Positions 34,789 to 44,445 of a DNA stretch of 64,000 nt are shown piece after piece. The translations under genes were made by a program, and so were the position numbers. Source of the DNA: Chryseobacterium sp. ISL-80 (lineage in GTDB: Bacteria; Bacillota; Bacilli; Bacillales; Cytobacillaceae); contig JAGGQZ010000008.1 in the NCBI GenBank assembly GCA_018613055.1, positions 62,001 to 126,000 on the forward strand, given 5' to 3'. Each line of letters starts with the position of its first letter. Positions within the stretch are counted from its first letter, which is position 1. The notes beneath the pieces were generated by a model, which saw nothing but the letters and a program-made list of their open reading frames with translations, was not told where the DNA came from and did not search any database.

Positions 34789-35604
34789 TTATCCTAATGC
34801 CACGTCGAGGATCATCATGATGGCAAATCCAAACATGAGGCTTAATGAGGCGAGGTCGCTGTTGCCGTTTTCCTGGGACCCGGGGATCACTTCTTCGGCT
34901 ACTACGAAAATCATCGCTCCGGCCGCAAAGCTTAACGCATATGGCAGAAGAGGCTGGATGAACATGACAGCGGCTGCTCCAACCATCGCGGCAACTGGTT
35001 CGACCATGCCAGAAAACTGGCCGTACATGAAGCTTTTCTTTCTTGACATTCCTACTTGCCGAAGTGGCATGGAAACTGCGACACCTTCAGGAAAGTTCTG
35101 GATCCCAATCCCTATCGCAAGCGCGATCGCACCCATGAGTGACGCTGAAGGAAAGCCTGCAGCTGCTGCTCCGAAAGCCACACCGACAGCGAGACCTTCA
35201 GGAATGTTGTGCAAGGTGATGGCCAAGACCATCAAAGTACTTCGTCTTTTCTTTTCAGGATGGATGCCTTCAGCTTTCTCCATCGATAAATTAGGGTGTA
35301 AATGGGGCATCAATTTATCTACGACCATTAAGAACAATCCGCCTAAAAGAAAACCCGTCGCAGCAGGCATCCAGCTCGGCAGGCTTCCTCCCTCACCCAT
35401 CTCGATCGCAGGAGCAAGGAGTGACCAAAAACTTGCAGCAATCATAACTCCTGCAGCTAGACCCATCATACTGTCCAGGAATTTCTGGTTCGGATTTTTC
35501 GTTGTAAATACTAAGGCAGCGCCCAAAGCAGTCATTCCCCAGGTAAACAAAGTTCCAATCAGTGCCTGGACAACCGGATGGAAACCCATGAAAAATTCAA
35601 GCAT
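34789..35604 (-). CDS. ZIP family divalent metal transporter
   Basis: This protein of about 271 residues has around eight TM segments and resembles ZupT-type importers of zinc, iron or manganese. The signature helices are visible: [16 protein letters not shown] (His, Asn and Glu ligands of TM4) and [19 protein letters not shown] (TM5). A charged, His-containing loop ([22 protein letters not shown]) lies between TM3 and TM4. I start at the ATG at 35604, preceded by GGGAGGA; 11 codons upstream are open without support. It appears monocistronic. Metal choice is not decidable by eye. Confidence 0.85.
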   Translation of the reverse strand: MLEFFMGFHPVVQALIGTLFTWGMTALGAALVFTTKNPNQKFLDSMMGLAAGVMIAASFWSLLAPAIEMGEGGSLPSWMPAATGFLLGGLFLMVVDKLMPHLHPNLSMEKAEGIHPEKKRRSTLMVLAITLHNIPEGLAVGVAFGAAAAGFPSASLMGAIALAIGIGIQNFPEGVAVSMPLRQVGMSRKKSFMYGQFSGMVEPVAAMVGAAAVMFIQPLLPYALSFAAGAMIFVVAEEVIPGSQENGNSDLASLSLMFGFAIMMILDVALG

Positions 35605-35858
35605 ATTTTTTCCTCCCAAGACTTGCTCTGTAATCAAATGTAACTCATTTTAATGTATTATATGGATGATGAAGTGGTGAATATATCTTGTTCTGCATAA
35701 ATCAGACCGCTCTGAATTTGTTTTATCAAGATTACTACATTCTGAAGGTTATTCCAATCTTATTTATCTTTAATCTCCAGGCTCTGAATCTGATGAATGG
35801 ATTTTCACCAAAAAAAGGGATACTCTAATAAGATAGTTCATACATGGAAGGGAAATAA

Positions 35859-36605
<747 letters not shown>

Positions 36606-36615
36606 ATTTCGAATT

Positions 36616-36649
36616 GAAACCCTTGCTGCTGCAGGGGTTTCATTTTTTT
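36616..36649 (+). terminator. Terminator of the aminopeptidase gene
   Basis: GAAACCC and GGGTTTC pair, with inner TGC/GCA, and ATTTTTTTA follows. Confidence 0.85.
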
Positions 36650-36716
36650 ATGCATCCATCACAATTGATACTAAATTCCTATTTTTCGTATTTCTAAAAA
36701 AAATCCAACAAAATGA

Positions 36717-36745
36717 TTGACACATTCTCTGCGACGCAGTAAAGT
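36717..36745 (+). promoter_or_regulatory. Promoter of the met operon
   Basis: TTGACA, 17 bp, then TAAAGT, ending about 30 bp before the first SAM riboswitch. No second promoter is visible between the two riboswitches, so both aptamers are probably on the same transcript. Confidence 0.65.
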
Positions 36746-36777
36746 AATAAACAAGATTTATAACTTAATATTCGTTA

Positions 36778-36883
36778 CTTCTTATCAAGAGAGGTTGAGG
36801 GACTGGCCCTATGACACCTCGGCAGCGGACTCCTTTGGAGGACTGTGCCAAATCCAGCAAGCAGCAGCTTGAAAGATAAGAAG
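36778..36883 (+). promoter_or_regulatory. SAM-I (S-box) riboswitch, first of two
   Basis: P1 arms CTTCTTATC and GATAAGAAG bound the aptamer; the conserved blocks GAGGGACTGGCCC, CCTCGGCAGC and GTGCCAAATCCAGCAAGC are all present. High SAM should favour the following terminator and shut off methionine uptake. Confidence 0.93.
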
Positions 36884-36903
36884 AGGCCGACTTTTTAATT
36901 CAT

Positions 36904-36937
36904 GTCCTCTTCTTTCTGAAGGGGACTTTTTATTTTT
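36904..36937 (+). terminator. Expression-platform terminator of riboswitch 1
   Basis: GTCCTCTTC and GAAGGGGAC form a 9-bp stem with one G-U pair, followed by TTTTTATTTTT. The upstream strand can compete with the 3' arm of P1 (GAAGAGG), as expected for an S-box antiterminator switch. Confidence 0.85.
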
Positions 36938-36972
36938 CCAAAAATCCCCACCTACAAATTCATATCGATACT

Positions 36973-37078
36973 TTCTTATCAAGAGAGGCGGAGGGACTGG
37001 CCCTATGAAGCCTCGGCAGCGGACTCACATATTGAGGACTGTGCCAAATCCAGCAAGCAATAGCTTGGGAGATAAGAA
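36973..37078 (+). promoter_or_regulatory. SAM-I (S-box) riboswitch, second of two
   Basis: A full second aptamer: P1 arms TTCTTATC/GATAAGAA and the same conserved core blocks, differing from the first mainly in the P3 and P4 helices. It has its own terminator, so the operon passes two SAM checkpoints. Confidence 0.93.
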
Positions 37079-37108
37079 GAGACCTTGTCCAGCATCATTG
37101 CGGCATGC

Positions 37109-37139
37109 CCTCTTCCTGTTTCCGGGAAGAGGTTTTTTT
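37109..37139 (+). terminator. Expression-platform terminator of riboswitch 2
   Basis: CCTCTTCC and GGAAGAGG pair perfectly and a run of seven T follows, 25 nt before the metN start. Confidence 0.88.
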
Positions 37140-37164
37140 ATGCATTTACAAAGGAGGAAGACAG

Positions 37165-38196
37165 TTGATTACGTTTGAACAAGTGGAGAAAGTTTATGAA
37201 AGCCGCGGGAATAAGGTAGCGGCACTGAATGGAATTGACCTGGAAATCAAAGAAGGAGAAATATTTGGAGTCATTGGTTTTAGCGGTGCTGGAAAAAGCT
37301 CACTGATCCGCTGTGTGAATCTGTTGGAACGGCCGACATCAGGACGGGTGATTGTGAATGGCTGCGACATGACTTCTCTTTCAGCAAAAGAAGTCCGTGA
37401 GGTTAAAAGGAATATCGGGATGGTATTCCAGCATTTCAATCTCTTGAACTCCAAGACAGTCTTTGAAAATGTAGCGATGCCCCTCGTTCTCGGTAAGCTC
37501 CCAAAAGCGAAAATCAAAGAGCGTGTTTATCAGCTCCTCGAGTTTGTAGGTCTCGCTGATAAAGCAGACAATTATCCGGACCAGCTTTCAGGCGGCCAAA
37601 AACAGCGAATCGGCATTGCCCGGGCACTGGCAACCCAGCCTAAGATCCTGCTTTGCGATGAAGCGACATCAGCGCTGGATCCGCAGACAACAAGTTCAAT
37701 TCTGCAGCTTTTGAAAAAAATCAACAAGGAGTACAACATCACGATTTTGATCATTACCCACGAAATGTCCGTCATCAGGGAAATTTGTGACCGGGTCGCT
37801 GTCATCGAGGAAGGAAAAATCATTGAGGAAGGCTCAGTATTTGAAGTTTTTTCAGCTCCCAAAACAGTTACAGCCAGGAATTTTGTCAGCACTATCATGA
37901 ATGACAATATTCCAGATTCCGTCCACAGAATCATTAAGGGACATTCAGGGCTGCAAAAGGTATTCCGGATTAACTTCATTGGTGAATCAGCTGGCGAACC
38001 GCTGTTGTCACAGTTGTCAAAGAAGTTTGATATCCATGTGAATGTTCTGTTCGGAAATATTACCGAGCTGCAGGGAATTCCATTCGGTAACCTGATTGTC
38101 GAGTTCCAGGGAAGTGACAAAGAAATTTTGAGGGCACTTAATTTTATACATCAGCAAAAAGTCAACATAAAGGAAGTGACCGCACATGCTAGTTAA
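37165..38196 (+). CDS. metN: Methionine ABC transporter ATPase MetN
   Basis: A 343-residue ATPase for methionine uptake. Walker A is GFSGAGKSS, signature LSGGQKQRIGIARALA, Walker B ILLCDEATSALD, with the H-loop ILIITHEMS. The C-terminal ACT-like NIL domain (about 265-343) is the methionine sensor that inhibits transport when the pool is full. I start at TTG 37165, preceded by AAAGGAGG; the frame is open 20 codons further upstream, but that part overlaps the riboswitch terminator. metI overlaps its end by 11 nt. Confidence 0.93.
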   Translation: MITFEQVEKVYESRGNKVAALNGIDLEIKEGEIFGVIGFSGAGKSSLIRCVNLLERPTSGRVIVNGCDMTSLSAKEVREVKRNIGMVFQHFNLLNSKTVFENVAMPLVLGKLPKAKIKERVYQLLEFVGLADKADNYPDQLSGGQKQRIGIARALATQPKILLCDEATSALDPQTTSSILQLLKKINKEYNITILIITHEMSVIREICDRVAVIEEGKIIEEGSVFEVFSAPKTVTARNFVSTIMNDNIPDSVHRIIKGHSGLQKVFRINFIGESAGEPLLSQLSKKFDIHVNVLFGNITELQGIPFGNLIVEFQGSDKEILRALNFIHQQKVNIKEVTAHAS

Positions 38197-38836
38197 CTCA
38201 GAACAAATCATACAGGCTTTAGTCGAAACACTGCAAATGGTTGCGTTCTCCCTGCTGTTTTCGGCAGTCCTTGGAGTGCCGCTGGGAATTGCGCTGGTCG
38301 TGACCAGAAAAGGCCATTTGCTTGAAAACGCACCTGTTTTCAACGTACTTAACAGTATCATCAACGTATTCCGCTCAGTGCCATTCATTATCCTGCTGGT
38401 CGCAATCATCCCGCTGACCCGGCTGATTGTCGGCACATCGATTGGTACGGCTGCCGCAGTCGTCCCGCTTGTCTTTTATGCAGGGCCGTATATTGCCAGA
38501 TTGGTAGAGAACTCCCTGCTGGAGGTCGATCCGGGAGTCATTGAAGCAGCCGAAGCAATGGGAGCCACTCCCTGGCAGATTGTCTTCAAGTTCATTCTTC
38601 CAGAAGCAATGAGTTCACTTATTCTTGCTTTCACGATTGCAACAGTCGGATTGATTGGTGCATCGGCAATGGCTGGAGCCATCGGAGGCGGCGGCCTTGG
38701 GGATTTGGCGATTACTTATGGATACCAGCGTTTTGATACCCAGACAATGTTCATCACCGTTGGCATTTTAATTGTCATGGTTCAGGGACTGCAATCCCTT
38801 GGAAATATAACTGCTAAAAAAATCAGAAGAAGATAA
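38186..38836 (+). CDS. metI: Methionine ABC transporter permease MetI
   Basis: A 216-residue permease with five TM segments and the coupling loop EAAEAMGATPWQIVFKFILPEA, ending in the glycine-rich AGAIGGGGLGDLAITYGYQRFD typical of MetI. It is translationally coupled to metN and lies 16 nt before metQ. B. subtilis calls this gene metP. Confidence 0.93.
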   Translation: MLVNSEQIIQALVETLQMVAFSLLFSAVLGVPLGIALVVTRKGHLLENAPVFNVLNSIINVFRSVPFIILLVAIIPLTRLIVGTSIGTAAAVVPLVFYAGPYIARLVENSLLEVDPGVIEAAEAMGATPWQIVFKFILPEAMSSLILAFTIATVGLIGASAMAGAIGGGGLGDLAITYGYQRFDTQTMFITVGILIVMVQGLQSLGNITAKKIRRR

Positions 38837-38852
38837 CCAGGAGGAAAACAAA

Positions 38853-39689
38853 ATGAAAAAACTTTTACTAGCATTAATCGTACTTAGTCTGGCATTGATC
38901 AGCACCGCATGCTCCAGCTCTTCATCATCCGCGAAAGGCGGAGAAACTGTCAAAGTGAAGCTTGGTGTCAGCGGAACGGATCACCGGGTATGGGATTTTG
39001 TTGCCAAAAAGGCAGAAAAAGAAGGAATTGACGTCGAAATCGTCACGTTTTCAGATTATGTCCAGCCAAACCTTGCCCTTGCTGAAGGTGAATTGGATGC
39101 AAACTCATTCCAGACCGTTTCCTATTTTGACGCTTTTATCAAAGAACACAATCTTGACCTAGTCCCAATCGCAACCACACAGATCGCGCCAATGGGTATC
39201 TACTCCGAAAAATACAAAGACGTGAAAGACATTCCTGAAGGCGGAAAGATTGCTCTTGCAAATGAAGCGACGAATATGGGAAGAGGTCTTCTACTACTCC
39301 AGGAAGCAGGGCTGATCAAGCTGGAGGAAGGCTTTGACGGCATTGGCTCAATCGATAAAATCGTTGAAAATCCGAAGAACATTGAACTTGTGCCGCTTGT
39401 TGCTGGCCAGACACCAAGGGTATTGCCAGATGTAGCCGCATCAATCATTAACAACGGAATCGCAGTCGATGCAGGTCTTACACCAAAGGATGATGCGATC
39501 TTCCTTGAGAGTGCTACTGCCACTCCATACATCAACATCATCGCTGTCCGCGAAGAAGATAAAGACAATGAAACTTTGAAAAAACTAGCTGAACTTTACC
39601 AGCAGGATGACACGAAAGAATTCATCGAGAAAGAATACAAGGGAAATACGCTTCCTACCTTTGTGCCGCTTAGTGAGATTGGGTGGTAA
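38853..39689 (+). CDS. metQ: Methionine-binding lipoprotein MetQ
   Basis: A 278-residue NlpA-family lipoprotein. The signal peptide ends in the lipobox ISTAC (Cys20), then a Ser/Lys-rich linker and the binding domain with VTFSDYVQPNLALAEGELDANSFQT, a family signature. It captures methionine outside the membrane for MetNI. The ribosome site is AGGAGG. No terminator is clear after the stop; instead a short repeat array begins at 39703. Confidence 0.92.
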   Translation: MKKLLLALIVLSLALISTACSSSSSSAKGGETVKVKLGVSGTDHRVWDFVAKKAEKEGIDVEIVTFSDYVQPNLALAEGELDANSFQTVSYFDAFIKEHNLDLVPIATTQIAPMGIYSEKYKDVKDIPEGGKIALANEATNMGRGLLLLQEAGLIKLEEGFDGIGSIDKIVENPKNIELVPLVAGQTPRVLPDVAASIINNGIAVDAGLTPKDDAIFLESATATPYINIIAVREEDKDNETLKKLAELYQQDDTKEFIEKEYKGNTLPTFVPLSEIGW

Positions 39690-39702
39690 AAAGAAATCAC
39701 CT

Positions 39703-39850
39703 TTCTGCGACCGTAATTGCAGGAGCCTTCCCTTTTCGGGCGCAGCTTTGGTCATTCTGCGACCGTAATTGCTGAAGTTATCCCTTTTCTGGGCGCAGCT
39801 TTGGCTGTTCTACAACCTTAATTGCTGAAGCCAACACTCTTGGGTATCCA
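39703..39850. repeat. Three 52-53 bp tandem units downstream of metQ
   Basis: Units beginning TTCTGCGACCGTAATTGC start at 39703 and 39755, and a degraded one (TTCTACAACCTTAATTGC) at 39808. Each full unit contains arms CTGCGACC and GGGCGCAG (one mismatch), so each could form a hairpin. The sequence differs from the 26 kb array but the period is the same. Confidence 0.75.
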
Positions 39851-39942
39851 CAGAAGGCTTGAACACTTAAGTTCTGATCAAAGGTTTTAAAGGGGGATTC
39901 CCCTGTTGCTCACTATTCTTAAGAAAGTTTAAAGGAGGAATC

Positions 39943-41151
39943 ATGATGTCAACATTAATAAAATCATTAAAAGATATCATTACAGAAAATGTGGTACTAA
40001 ACCAAGACCTTTACTTAACGACCAGCCATGAAATCCACGCACGCCCGGAAATCGGCAATGAGGAGTTTTTTGCTTCAGCCCGGCTAATCAAGATTTTAGA
40101 GGATGAAGGATTTGAAGTTGAAAAGGCGGTTGCTGGACACGAGACCTCTTTTGTTGCTCGCCAAAGGGCTGAAAAACCGGGACCATCGATTGCATTTTTG
40201 GCAGAGTATGATGCGCTGCCTGGGATTGGCCACGCATGCGGGCATAATATCATAGGAACAACCAGTGTCGCAGCTGCCATAGCTCTTAGCAAGGTATTGG
40301 ATGAAACTGGCGGTGAAGCGGTGGTTTTTGGAACTCCTGCAGAAGAGGGCGGCCCAAACGGAAGTGCGAAAGGAAGCTTTGTGAAGCATGGCCTTGTTGA
40401 GGGAATCGATGCGGCTTTGATGCTGCACCCTTCAGGACAAACAAGATTGACATCAACTTCTCTTGCTGTAGATCCACTTGACTTTGAATATATCGGAAAG
40501 CCCGCACATGCAGCAGCGGCTCCTCATGAAGGAATAAACGCGCTGGATGCTGTAATCCAGCTGTTCAACGGAATCAATGCATTAAGACAGCAGCTGACTG
40601 ATGATGTACGAATTCACGGCATCATCACCCATGGAGGTGATGCACCTAACATCATTCCTGAATATGCAAAAGCCAGGTTCTTCATCCGCGCAGCAACAAG
40701 AAGCCGATTAAATGATGTCACTCAACGCGTTAAGGCAGTTGCAGAAGGAGCGGCACTAGCAACCGGAGCAAAGCTGAATGTTATTGCCTTCCAAAATGAG
40801 GTCGATAATCTGCTATTGAATGATCGATATAATGAAGTATTCAAAAATGTGATCGAGGACCTTGGAGAGACCGTTGCAACTGATGAACGAGAGGGAATTG
40901 GCTCAACAGATGCAGGCAATATCAGCCAGGTCGTTCCAACCATTCATCCTTATATTAAGATTGGTCCTGATGAGCTCGTTGCCCACACTGTCCCTTTCCG
41001 GGAAGCAGCAGCTTCTGCACAGGGAGATGAAGCCTTGTTGAAAGGCGCCAAAGCCCTCGCTTTGACAGCAGTCCAGCTAATTACTGACCAGGAATTATTA
41101 ACCGATATCAAGGCTGAGTTCCTGCTAAGAAAAGCAGCTGAAAATAAATAA
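39943..41151 (+). CDS. M20 family metallo-amidohydrolase
   Basis: A 402-residue M20D-type hydrolase related to AbgB, HipO and N-acetyl-amino-acid amidases. Metal ligands are suggested by FLAEYDALPGIGHACGHN (Asp, His) and the Glu pair in GTPAEEGGPNGSAKGSF; the dimerisation domain starts near PAHAAAAPHEGINALDA. It would free amino acids from N-acyl or amide conjugates. Its place 250 bp after metQ hints at a methionine or sulfur-compound substrate, but it is likely a separate transcript because repeats intervene. The start is one of two ATGs after AAGGAGG. Confidence 0.82.
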   Translation: MMSTLIKSLKDIITENVVLNQDLYLTTSHEIHARPEIGNEEFFASARLIKILEDEGFEVEKAVAGHETSFVARQRAEKPGPSIAFLAEYDALPGIGHACGHNIIGTTSVAAAIALSKVLDETGGEAVVFGTPAEEGGPNGSAKGSFVKHGLVEGIDAALMLHPSGQTRLTSTSLAVDPLDFEYIGKPAHAAAAPHEGINALDAVIQLFNGINALRQQLTDDVRIHGIITHGGDAPNIIPEYAKARFFIRAATRSRLNDVTQRVKAVAEGAALATGAKLNVIAFQNEVDNLLLNDRYNEVFKNVIEDLGETVATDEREGIGSTDAGNISQVVPTIHPYIKIGPDELVAHTVPFREAAASAQGDEALLKGAKALALTAVQLITDQELLTDIKAEFLLRKAAENK

Positions 41152-41187
41152 TTGACCTATCTTTTTTAACTGGTCCACTAATGAAAT

Positions 41188-41217
41188 AAGACCCTTGCCC
41201 AATAGCAAGGGTCTTTT
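41188..41217. terminator. Bidirectional terminator
   Basis: AAGACCCTTGC and GCAAGGGTCTT make a perfect 11-bp stem with T-rich tails both ways, between the amidohydrolase and the converging 40-residue gene. Confidence 0.88.
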
Positions 41218-41255
41218 GCTATGTTCTAAGTTTACCAGCTTGATTAAGTCCCTTC

Positions 41256-41378
41256 TCATTTCTGTTCTTTTGCTCTCGCTACACTGATTAAGAAATCAAT
41301 TGCCTCCATTTTTTCTCTTGTCAAATTTCGTCCCAGTTCCGGATTTTTTAAAATGGCTTCTGCTTGTTCAATCGTCAT
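41256..41378 (-). CDS. Hypothetical 40-residue protein
   Basis: The frame from ATG 41378 to TGA encodes 40 residues (MTIEQAEAILKNPELGRNLT ... AKEQK), amphipathic and probably helical, with no membrane segment. AGGAGAG lies 8 nt upstream and a bidirectional terminator follows, which supports it as real. I do not recognise the family. It is divergent from brnQ but more than 100 bp from that promoter. Confidence 0.6.
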   Translation of the reverse strand: MTIEQAEAILKNPELGRNLTREKMEAIDFLISVARAKEQK

Positions 41379-41706
41379 CAGATTCTCTCCTGAAATCAAT
41401 TTACATACCTTTTTTCGATTGGATGCAATCTGTACTTTTTACAGCGCCTCTCCGAAGAACTTCTCCTGGTGAATCGCTTTCCTTTAATTCTAAAAATACT
41501 AAAAATTCCATTGACTTGTGAAGGGTAAGTATATATAGTAATGTGTATTATTCTTCTTTTGGACTCAACGGAACACTCTATTGTGATAGATTGAACAAGT
41601 CTTTTCTCTCTATCTATTTCCTTCCCTTCTTAAATGGAAATACTTCCTTGCCAACTGAAGTTAGCGTAAATCAGAATTCACTACATCAAGAAGAGGGGCA
41701 ATTTAA
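41379..41706. other. Intergenic region upstream of brnQ
   Basis: No gene is seen. It carries a good sigma-A promoter at 41511-41539 and then about 165 nt of leader before brnQ. I found no T-box or other known leader motif in it. Confidence 0.6.
41511..41539 (+). promoter_or_regulatory. Sigma-A promoter of brnQ
   Basis: TTGACT, 17 bp, then TATAGT: one mismatch in each hexamer. The implied leader of about 160 nt is long. Confidence 0.65.
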
Positions 41707-43071
41707 ATGCAGCAAAAAATTCCGTTTTCAACCTATGCACTAATTGGAACCATGCTATTCGGCATGTACTTCGGCGCAGGGAATTTGATTTTCCCTATTC
41801 AATTGGGACAGCTTGCAGGCACAAACTTTTGGCCAGCATTGATTGGGTTCCTGGTAACGGCCATTGGCCTTCCTTTTTTAGGCATATTGGCGATCGGGCT
41901 TTCCGGCAGCACTGGCTTGCGTGATTTAGCGAGCAGAGTACATCCTGTTTTTGGCATTGCCTTTGCCACAGTTCTTTACTTAACAATTGGACCCTTTTTT
42001 GCGATTCCACGAACAGCTACTGTTCCCTTCGTTGTCGGGTTTGAACCTTATATTGCTCCAGGACAGGCTGGTTTGTGGCTGGGTATTTTCAGTTTCGTCT
42101 TCTTTGCCGTTGTTTATTTTTTCTCACTCCATCCTGCAAAGGTCATGGACTACATTGGCAAATATTTGACCCCGGCGTTTCTCGTCTTTTTATTTCTTTT
42201 AATTGGATTTTCGGTTTTCAGTCCGATGGGGAATTATGGTGAACCGTCCGGCGCTTATGAAAAACTTGCTTTCATGACAGGTTTTAAAGAGGGATATAAT
42301 ACAATGGATGCTCTGGCATCCCTGGCGTTTGGGATTGTTGTCATCCATGCGATTAAAAGACAAGGAATTACTGACAAAAAGGATATTGCCAAAGCCACCA
42401 TGAAATCAGGGATTTTCGCCATGTCGCTAATGATGCTGATTTACGGACTTATAACATTTATGGGAGCATCCAGCGTTTCAGCTATAGGAACATTCGAAAA
42501 TGGCGGCCAGATTTTTGCAGCAGTCGCACAGCACTATTTTGGCTCCTTCGGTGCGATCCTACTTGCGATCATCATTGTGCTGGCCTGTTTAAAAACAAGC
42601 ATTGGTCTTATCACAGCCTGCAGCGAGTTCTTTCATGATGTGTTTCCGAAGGCATCATACAAGAGGTATGTGTTTATTCTAAGCTTCGTTTCCTTTGCCA
42701 TCGCAAACTTCGGATTAAACAATATCATCCAATTTGCTGTCCCAGTGTTAATGTTCCTGTATCCTTTAGCCATCATCCTTATCCTACTGGCCCTTTTATC
42801 ACCGCTATTCCGCAATAGACAGAGCGTTTACTCTGCTTCGATGGCGATGACATTTCTTGTAAGCTTTTTTGACGGATATAGTGCATTAGCAGCAAATGTT
42901 GCAAATCTGAATGTCCCGATCTTCAATTCGATAAAGACTTTATACATGGACTACCTTCCTTTATACGATATAGGTCTTGGGTGGATTGTTCCAGCCTTCA
43001 TCGGAGCAGTCATCGGCTTTATTTTGCCGAAAACTGAAATAATGTCGGGAACGTACCAAAAAGAACTGTAG
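41707..43071 (+). CDS. brnQ: Branched-chain amino acid carrier BrnQ
   Basis: A 454-residue LIVCS-family symporter with about twelve TM segments for leucine, isoleucine and valine. The opening YALIGTMLFGMYFGAGNLIFPIQLGQLAG and the stretch GPFFAIPRTATVPF are family hallmarks. The ribosome site is AGAGGGG. It stands alone and its stop lies within a terminator hairpin. Confidence 0.9.
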   Translation: MQQKIPFSTYALIGTMLFGMYFGAGNLIFPIQLGQLAGTNFWPALIGFLVTAIGLPFLGILAIGLSGSTGLRDLASRVHPVFGIAFATVLYLTIGPFFAIPRTATVPFVVGFEPYIAPGQAGLWLGIFSFVFFAVVYFFSLHPAKVMDYIGKYLTPAFLVFLFLLIGFSVFSPMGNYGEPSGAYEKLAFMTGFKEGYNTMDALASLAFGIVVIHAIKRQGITDKKDIAKATMKSGIFAMSLMMLIYGLITFMGASSVSAIGTFENGGQIFAAVAQHYFGSFGAILLAIIIVLACLKTSIGLITACSEFFHDVFPKASYKRYVFILSFVSFAIANFGLNNIIQFAVPVLMFLYPLAIILILLALLSPLFRNRQSVYSASMAMTFLVSFFDGYSALAANVANLNVPIFNSIKTLYMDYLPLYDIGLGWIVPAFIGAVIGFILPKTEIMSGTYQKEL

Positions 43072-43093
43072 AGATTCTCTGCAGTTCTTTTTT
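43061..43093 (+). terminator. Terminator of brnQ
   Basis: AAGAACTG and CAGTTCTT pair, with inner AGAG/CTCT, and TTTTTT follows; the upstream arm overlaps the last codons of brnQ. Confidence 0.85.
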
Positions 43094-43120
43094 CTTTTGC
43101 TTTACTGTGATAACAGGCAA

Positions 43121-43243
43121 TCATTTATTATGTTTTTTCTGCGCCTTTAATGCTACCTTTTCCAGTCCATTTCCTCTTTCCTCCGCAAATTCCACATCTG
43201 CTTTTGGAAGGGCTTTATTATGTTTTGGTTTATTCTTTGCCAT
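43121..43243 (-). CDS. Small basic hydrophilic protein (40 residues)
   Basis: From ATG 43243, preceded by GGGGGTG, the frame encodes 40 residues starting MAKNKPKHNKALPKADVEFAEE and ending in QKKHNK. It is Lys/Asn-rich with no hydrophobic segment. The DVEFAEE patch resembles small YfhD-type Bacillus proteins, but I am not sure. The frame is open 41 codons further upstream without a ribosome site. Small basic proteins of this type are often made in the forespore; here that is only a guess. Confidence 0.6.
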   Translation of the reverse strand: MAKNKPKHNKALPKADVEFAEERGNGLEKVALKAQKKHNK

Positions 43244-43410
43244 TTCTTCACCCCCCTTTTGATTATCCACTTTTTTAGTTTGCGTTTCTTTTTTAAGGCT
43301 ATGCCTCACTTCTTGATAACAAGAATGTATATGCACGGGTAAAATGTCGATGATCGATTCGAACACCTAAAAAAATAGCCAACCTATCAAGGTCGGCTTG
43401 TGAATATACG

Positions 43411-44211
43411 TTACCCTTTTATACTTTGTGCGTTTAGACTAGCCTCAAAAAGATCGATGATTTCCAAAAATCGTTCAGCTTCCCTGAAGGTATGGTCAGC
43501 TAACAGTGGATGAATATTGCTCTTTATTTTGCAGGCTTCAATCAATTCTCTAGCTGTTTTCTTAAAATCCCTTAATGATGCAACCGAAACCCTGTTTTGA
43601 TCCAGGAATTGATCAAGCATTGGCACGGTTTCCGATTGTGGCCTCATTGAATCCAAATCCACTGCCTGGAAGACCAATTGGTCAAAGTCATGACTGAATT
43701 CTCTTGCCTGTTCAACTAGCTTCCTTTCTGACGGATCTAAAAGATGCCCGATAAATTTTGCATGGTCTGCCATGATTCTTAGAAAGAAAACATTTTCAGC
43801 GATAATGGCCTCTGGCTCTGGAGCTAATTTCCCTTCATTTAGTTCCTTCAAACGATTCGCAAAATACGCTGCTTCTCTGCTTACGTGATCAATTAGCAAA
43901 GGAAAATTATTATGTCTTATTTCACATCTTAGAGTGAGTCCTAATACTTTTCTTTTGTAACTCCAAATTGAGGCGGCAGCTTGATAAACCTCATTGTTAA
44001 AAGCATGGATTTGACGTATATCCGTGTTGGCGCTAAATCGTGCCAGTTTTTCCTCAATCCGCTCAAATATCACAATAAACTGTTGTGCTTCAGCAATTAA
44101 TTGTTTTTGCTCATACGTAAACCCCAGACTTAAAAATAGCGCATGCTCCTTCATGATCCTGGACCAAAATCTAATTTCGTCCAGGGATCTAAGTACGATT
44201 GGATTGGCCAT
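43411..44211 (-). CDS. DUF2935 family protein
   Basis: A protein of about 266 residues made of two similar all-helical halves, each opening with a xxEIRFWSRIMKEHALFL-like motif (residues about 8-30, and EAIIAENVFFLRIMADHAKFIGHLL near 135) and each holding late HN/HP-type helices. This is the DUF2935 pattern found in Bacillus and Clostridium; the conserved His and Glu residues suggest metal binding but no function is proven. I start at ATG 44211 after GAGGAGGGG; a further 20 codons upstream are open. It appears monocistronic. Confidence 0.8.
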   Translation of the reverse strand: MANPIVLRSLDEIRFWSRIMKEHALFLSLGFTYEQKQLIAEAQQFIVIFERIEEKLARFSANTDIRQIHAFNNEVYQAAASIWSYKRKVLGLTLRCEIRHNNFPLLIDHVSREAAYFANRLKELNEGKLAPEPEAIIAENVFFLRIMADHAKFIGHLLDPSERKLVEQAREFSHDFDQLVFQAVDLDSMRPQSETVPMLDQFLDQNRVSVASLRDFKKTARELIEACKIKSNIHPLLADHTFREAERFLEIIDLFEASLNAQSIKG

Positions 44212-44362
44212 GTTTCCCCTCCTCACTTCACTCTGCATCACTAAAATATATGTATCCAGTCTATGTCCCAAAACTTTTTCGAATTTTTCTTTTTTCCTAT
44301 GCCAACAGCTATTTTCATATAGGTAAGCGAAAGAGAAATAGAGTCCGGGAGAGCTTAACTGC

Positions 44363-44387
44363 GTTTATGTGGGTAATGACCGGGTAT
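44363..44387 (+). promoter_or_regulatory. Candidate sigma-B promoter
   Basis: GTTTAT, 13 bp, then GGGTAT, close to the Bacillus sigma-B consensus GTTTAA/GGGWAW with proper spacing. It ends about 58 bp before the small lipoprotein start and would make that gene part of the general stress response. Confidence 0.6.
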
Positions 44388-44445
44388 GTTTTAGATAATA
44401 ATAAGCCTATTCAAACAAGCATGTTTGAAAGAAAGGAGCCTCATT

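Noticed and set aside
34745-35653. 302-codon plus-strand frame opposite the ZIP transporter gene
   Set aside because: The minus-strand frame has clear ZIP motifs, a ribosome site and a terminator; the plus-strand translation is a low-complexity shadow.
41540-41706. T-box or other amino-acid riboswitch in the long brnQ leader
   Set aside because: I found no T-box sequence or specifier-loop structure, nor a terminator before the start.
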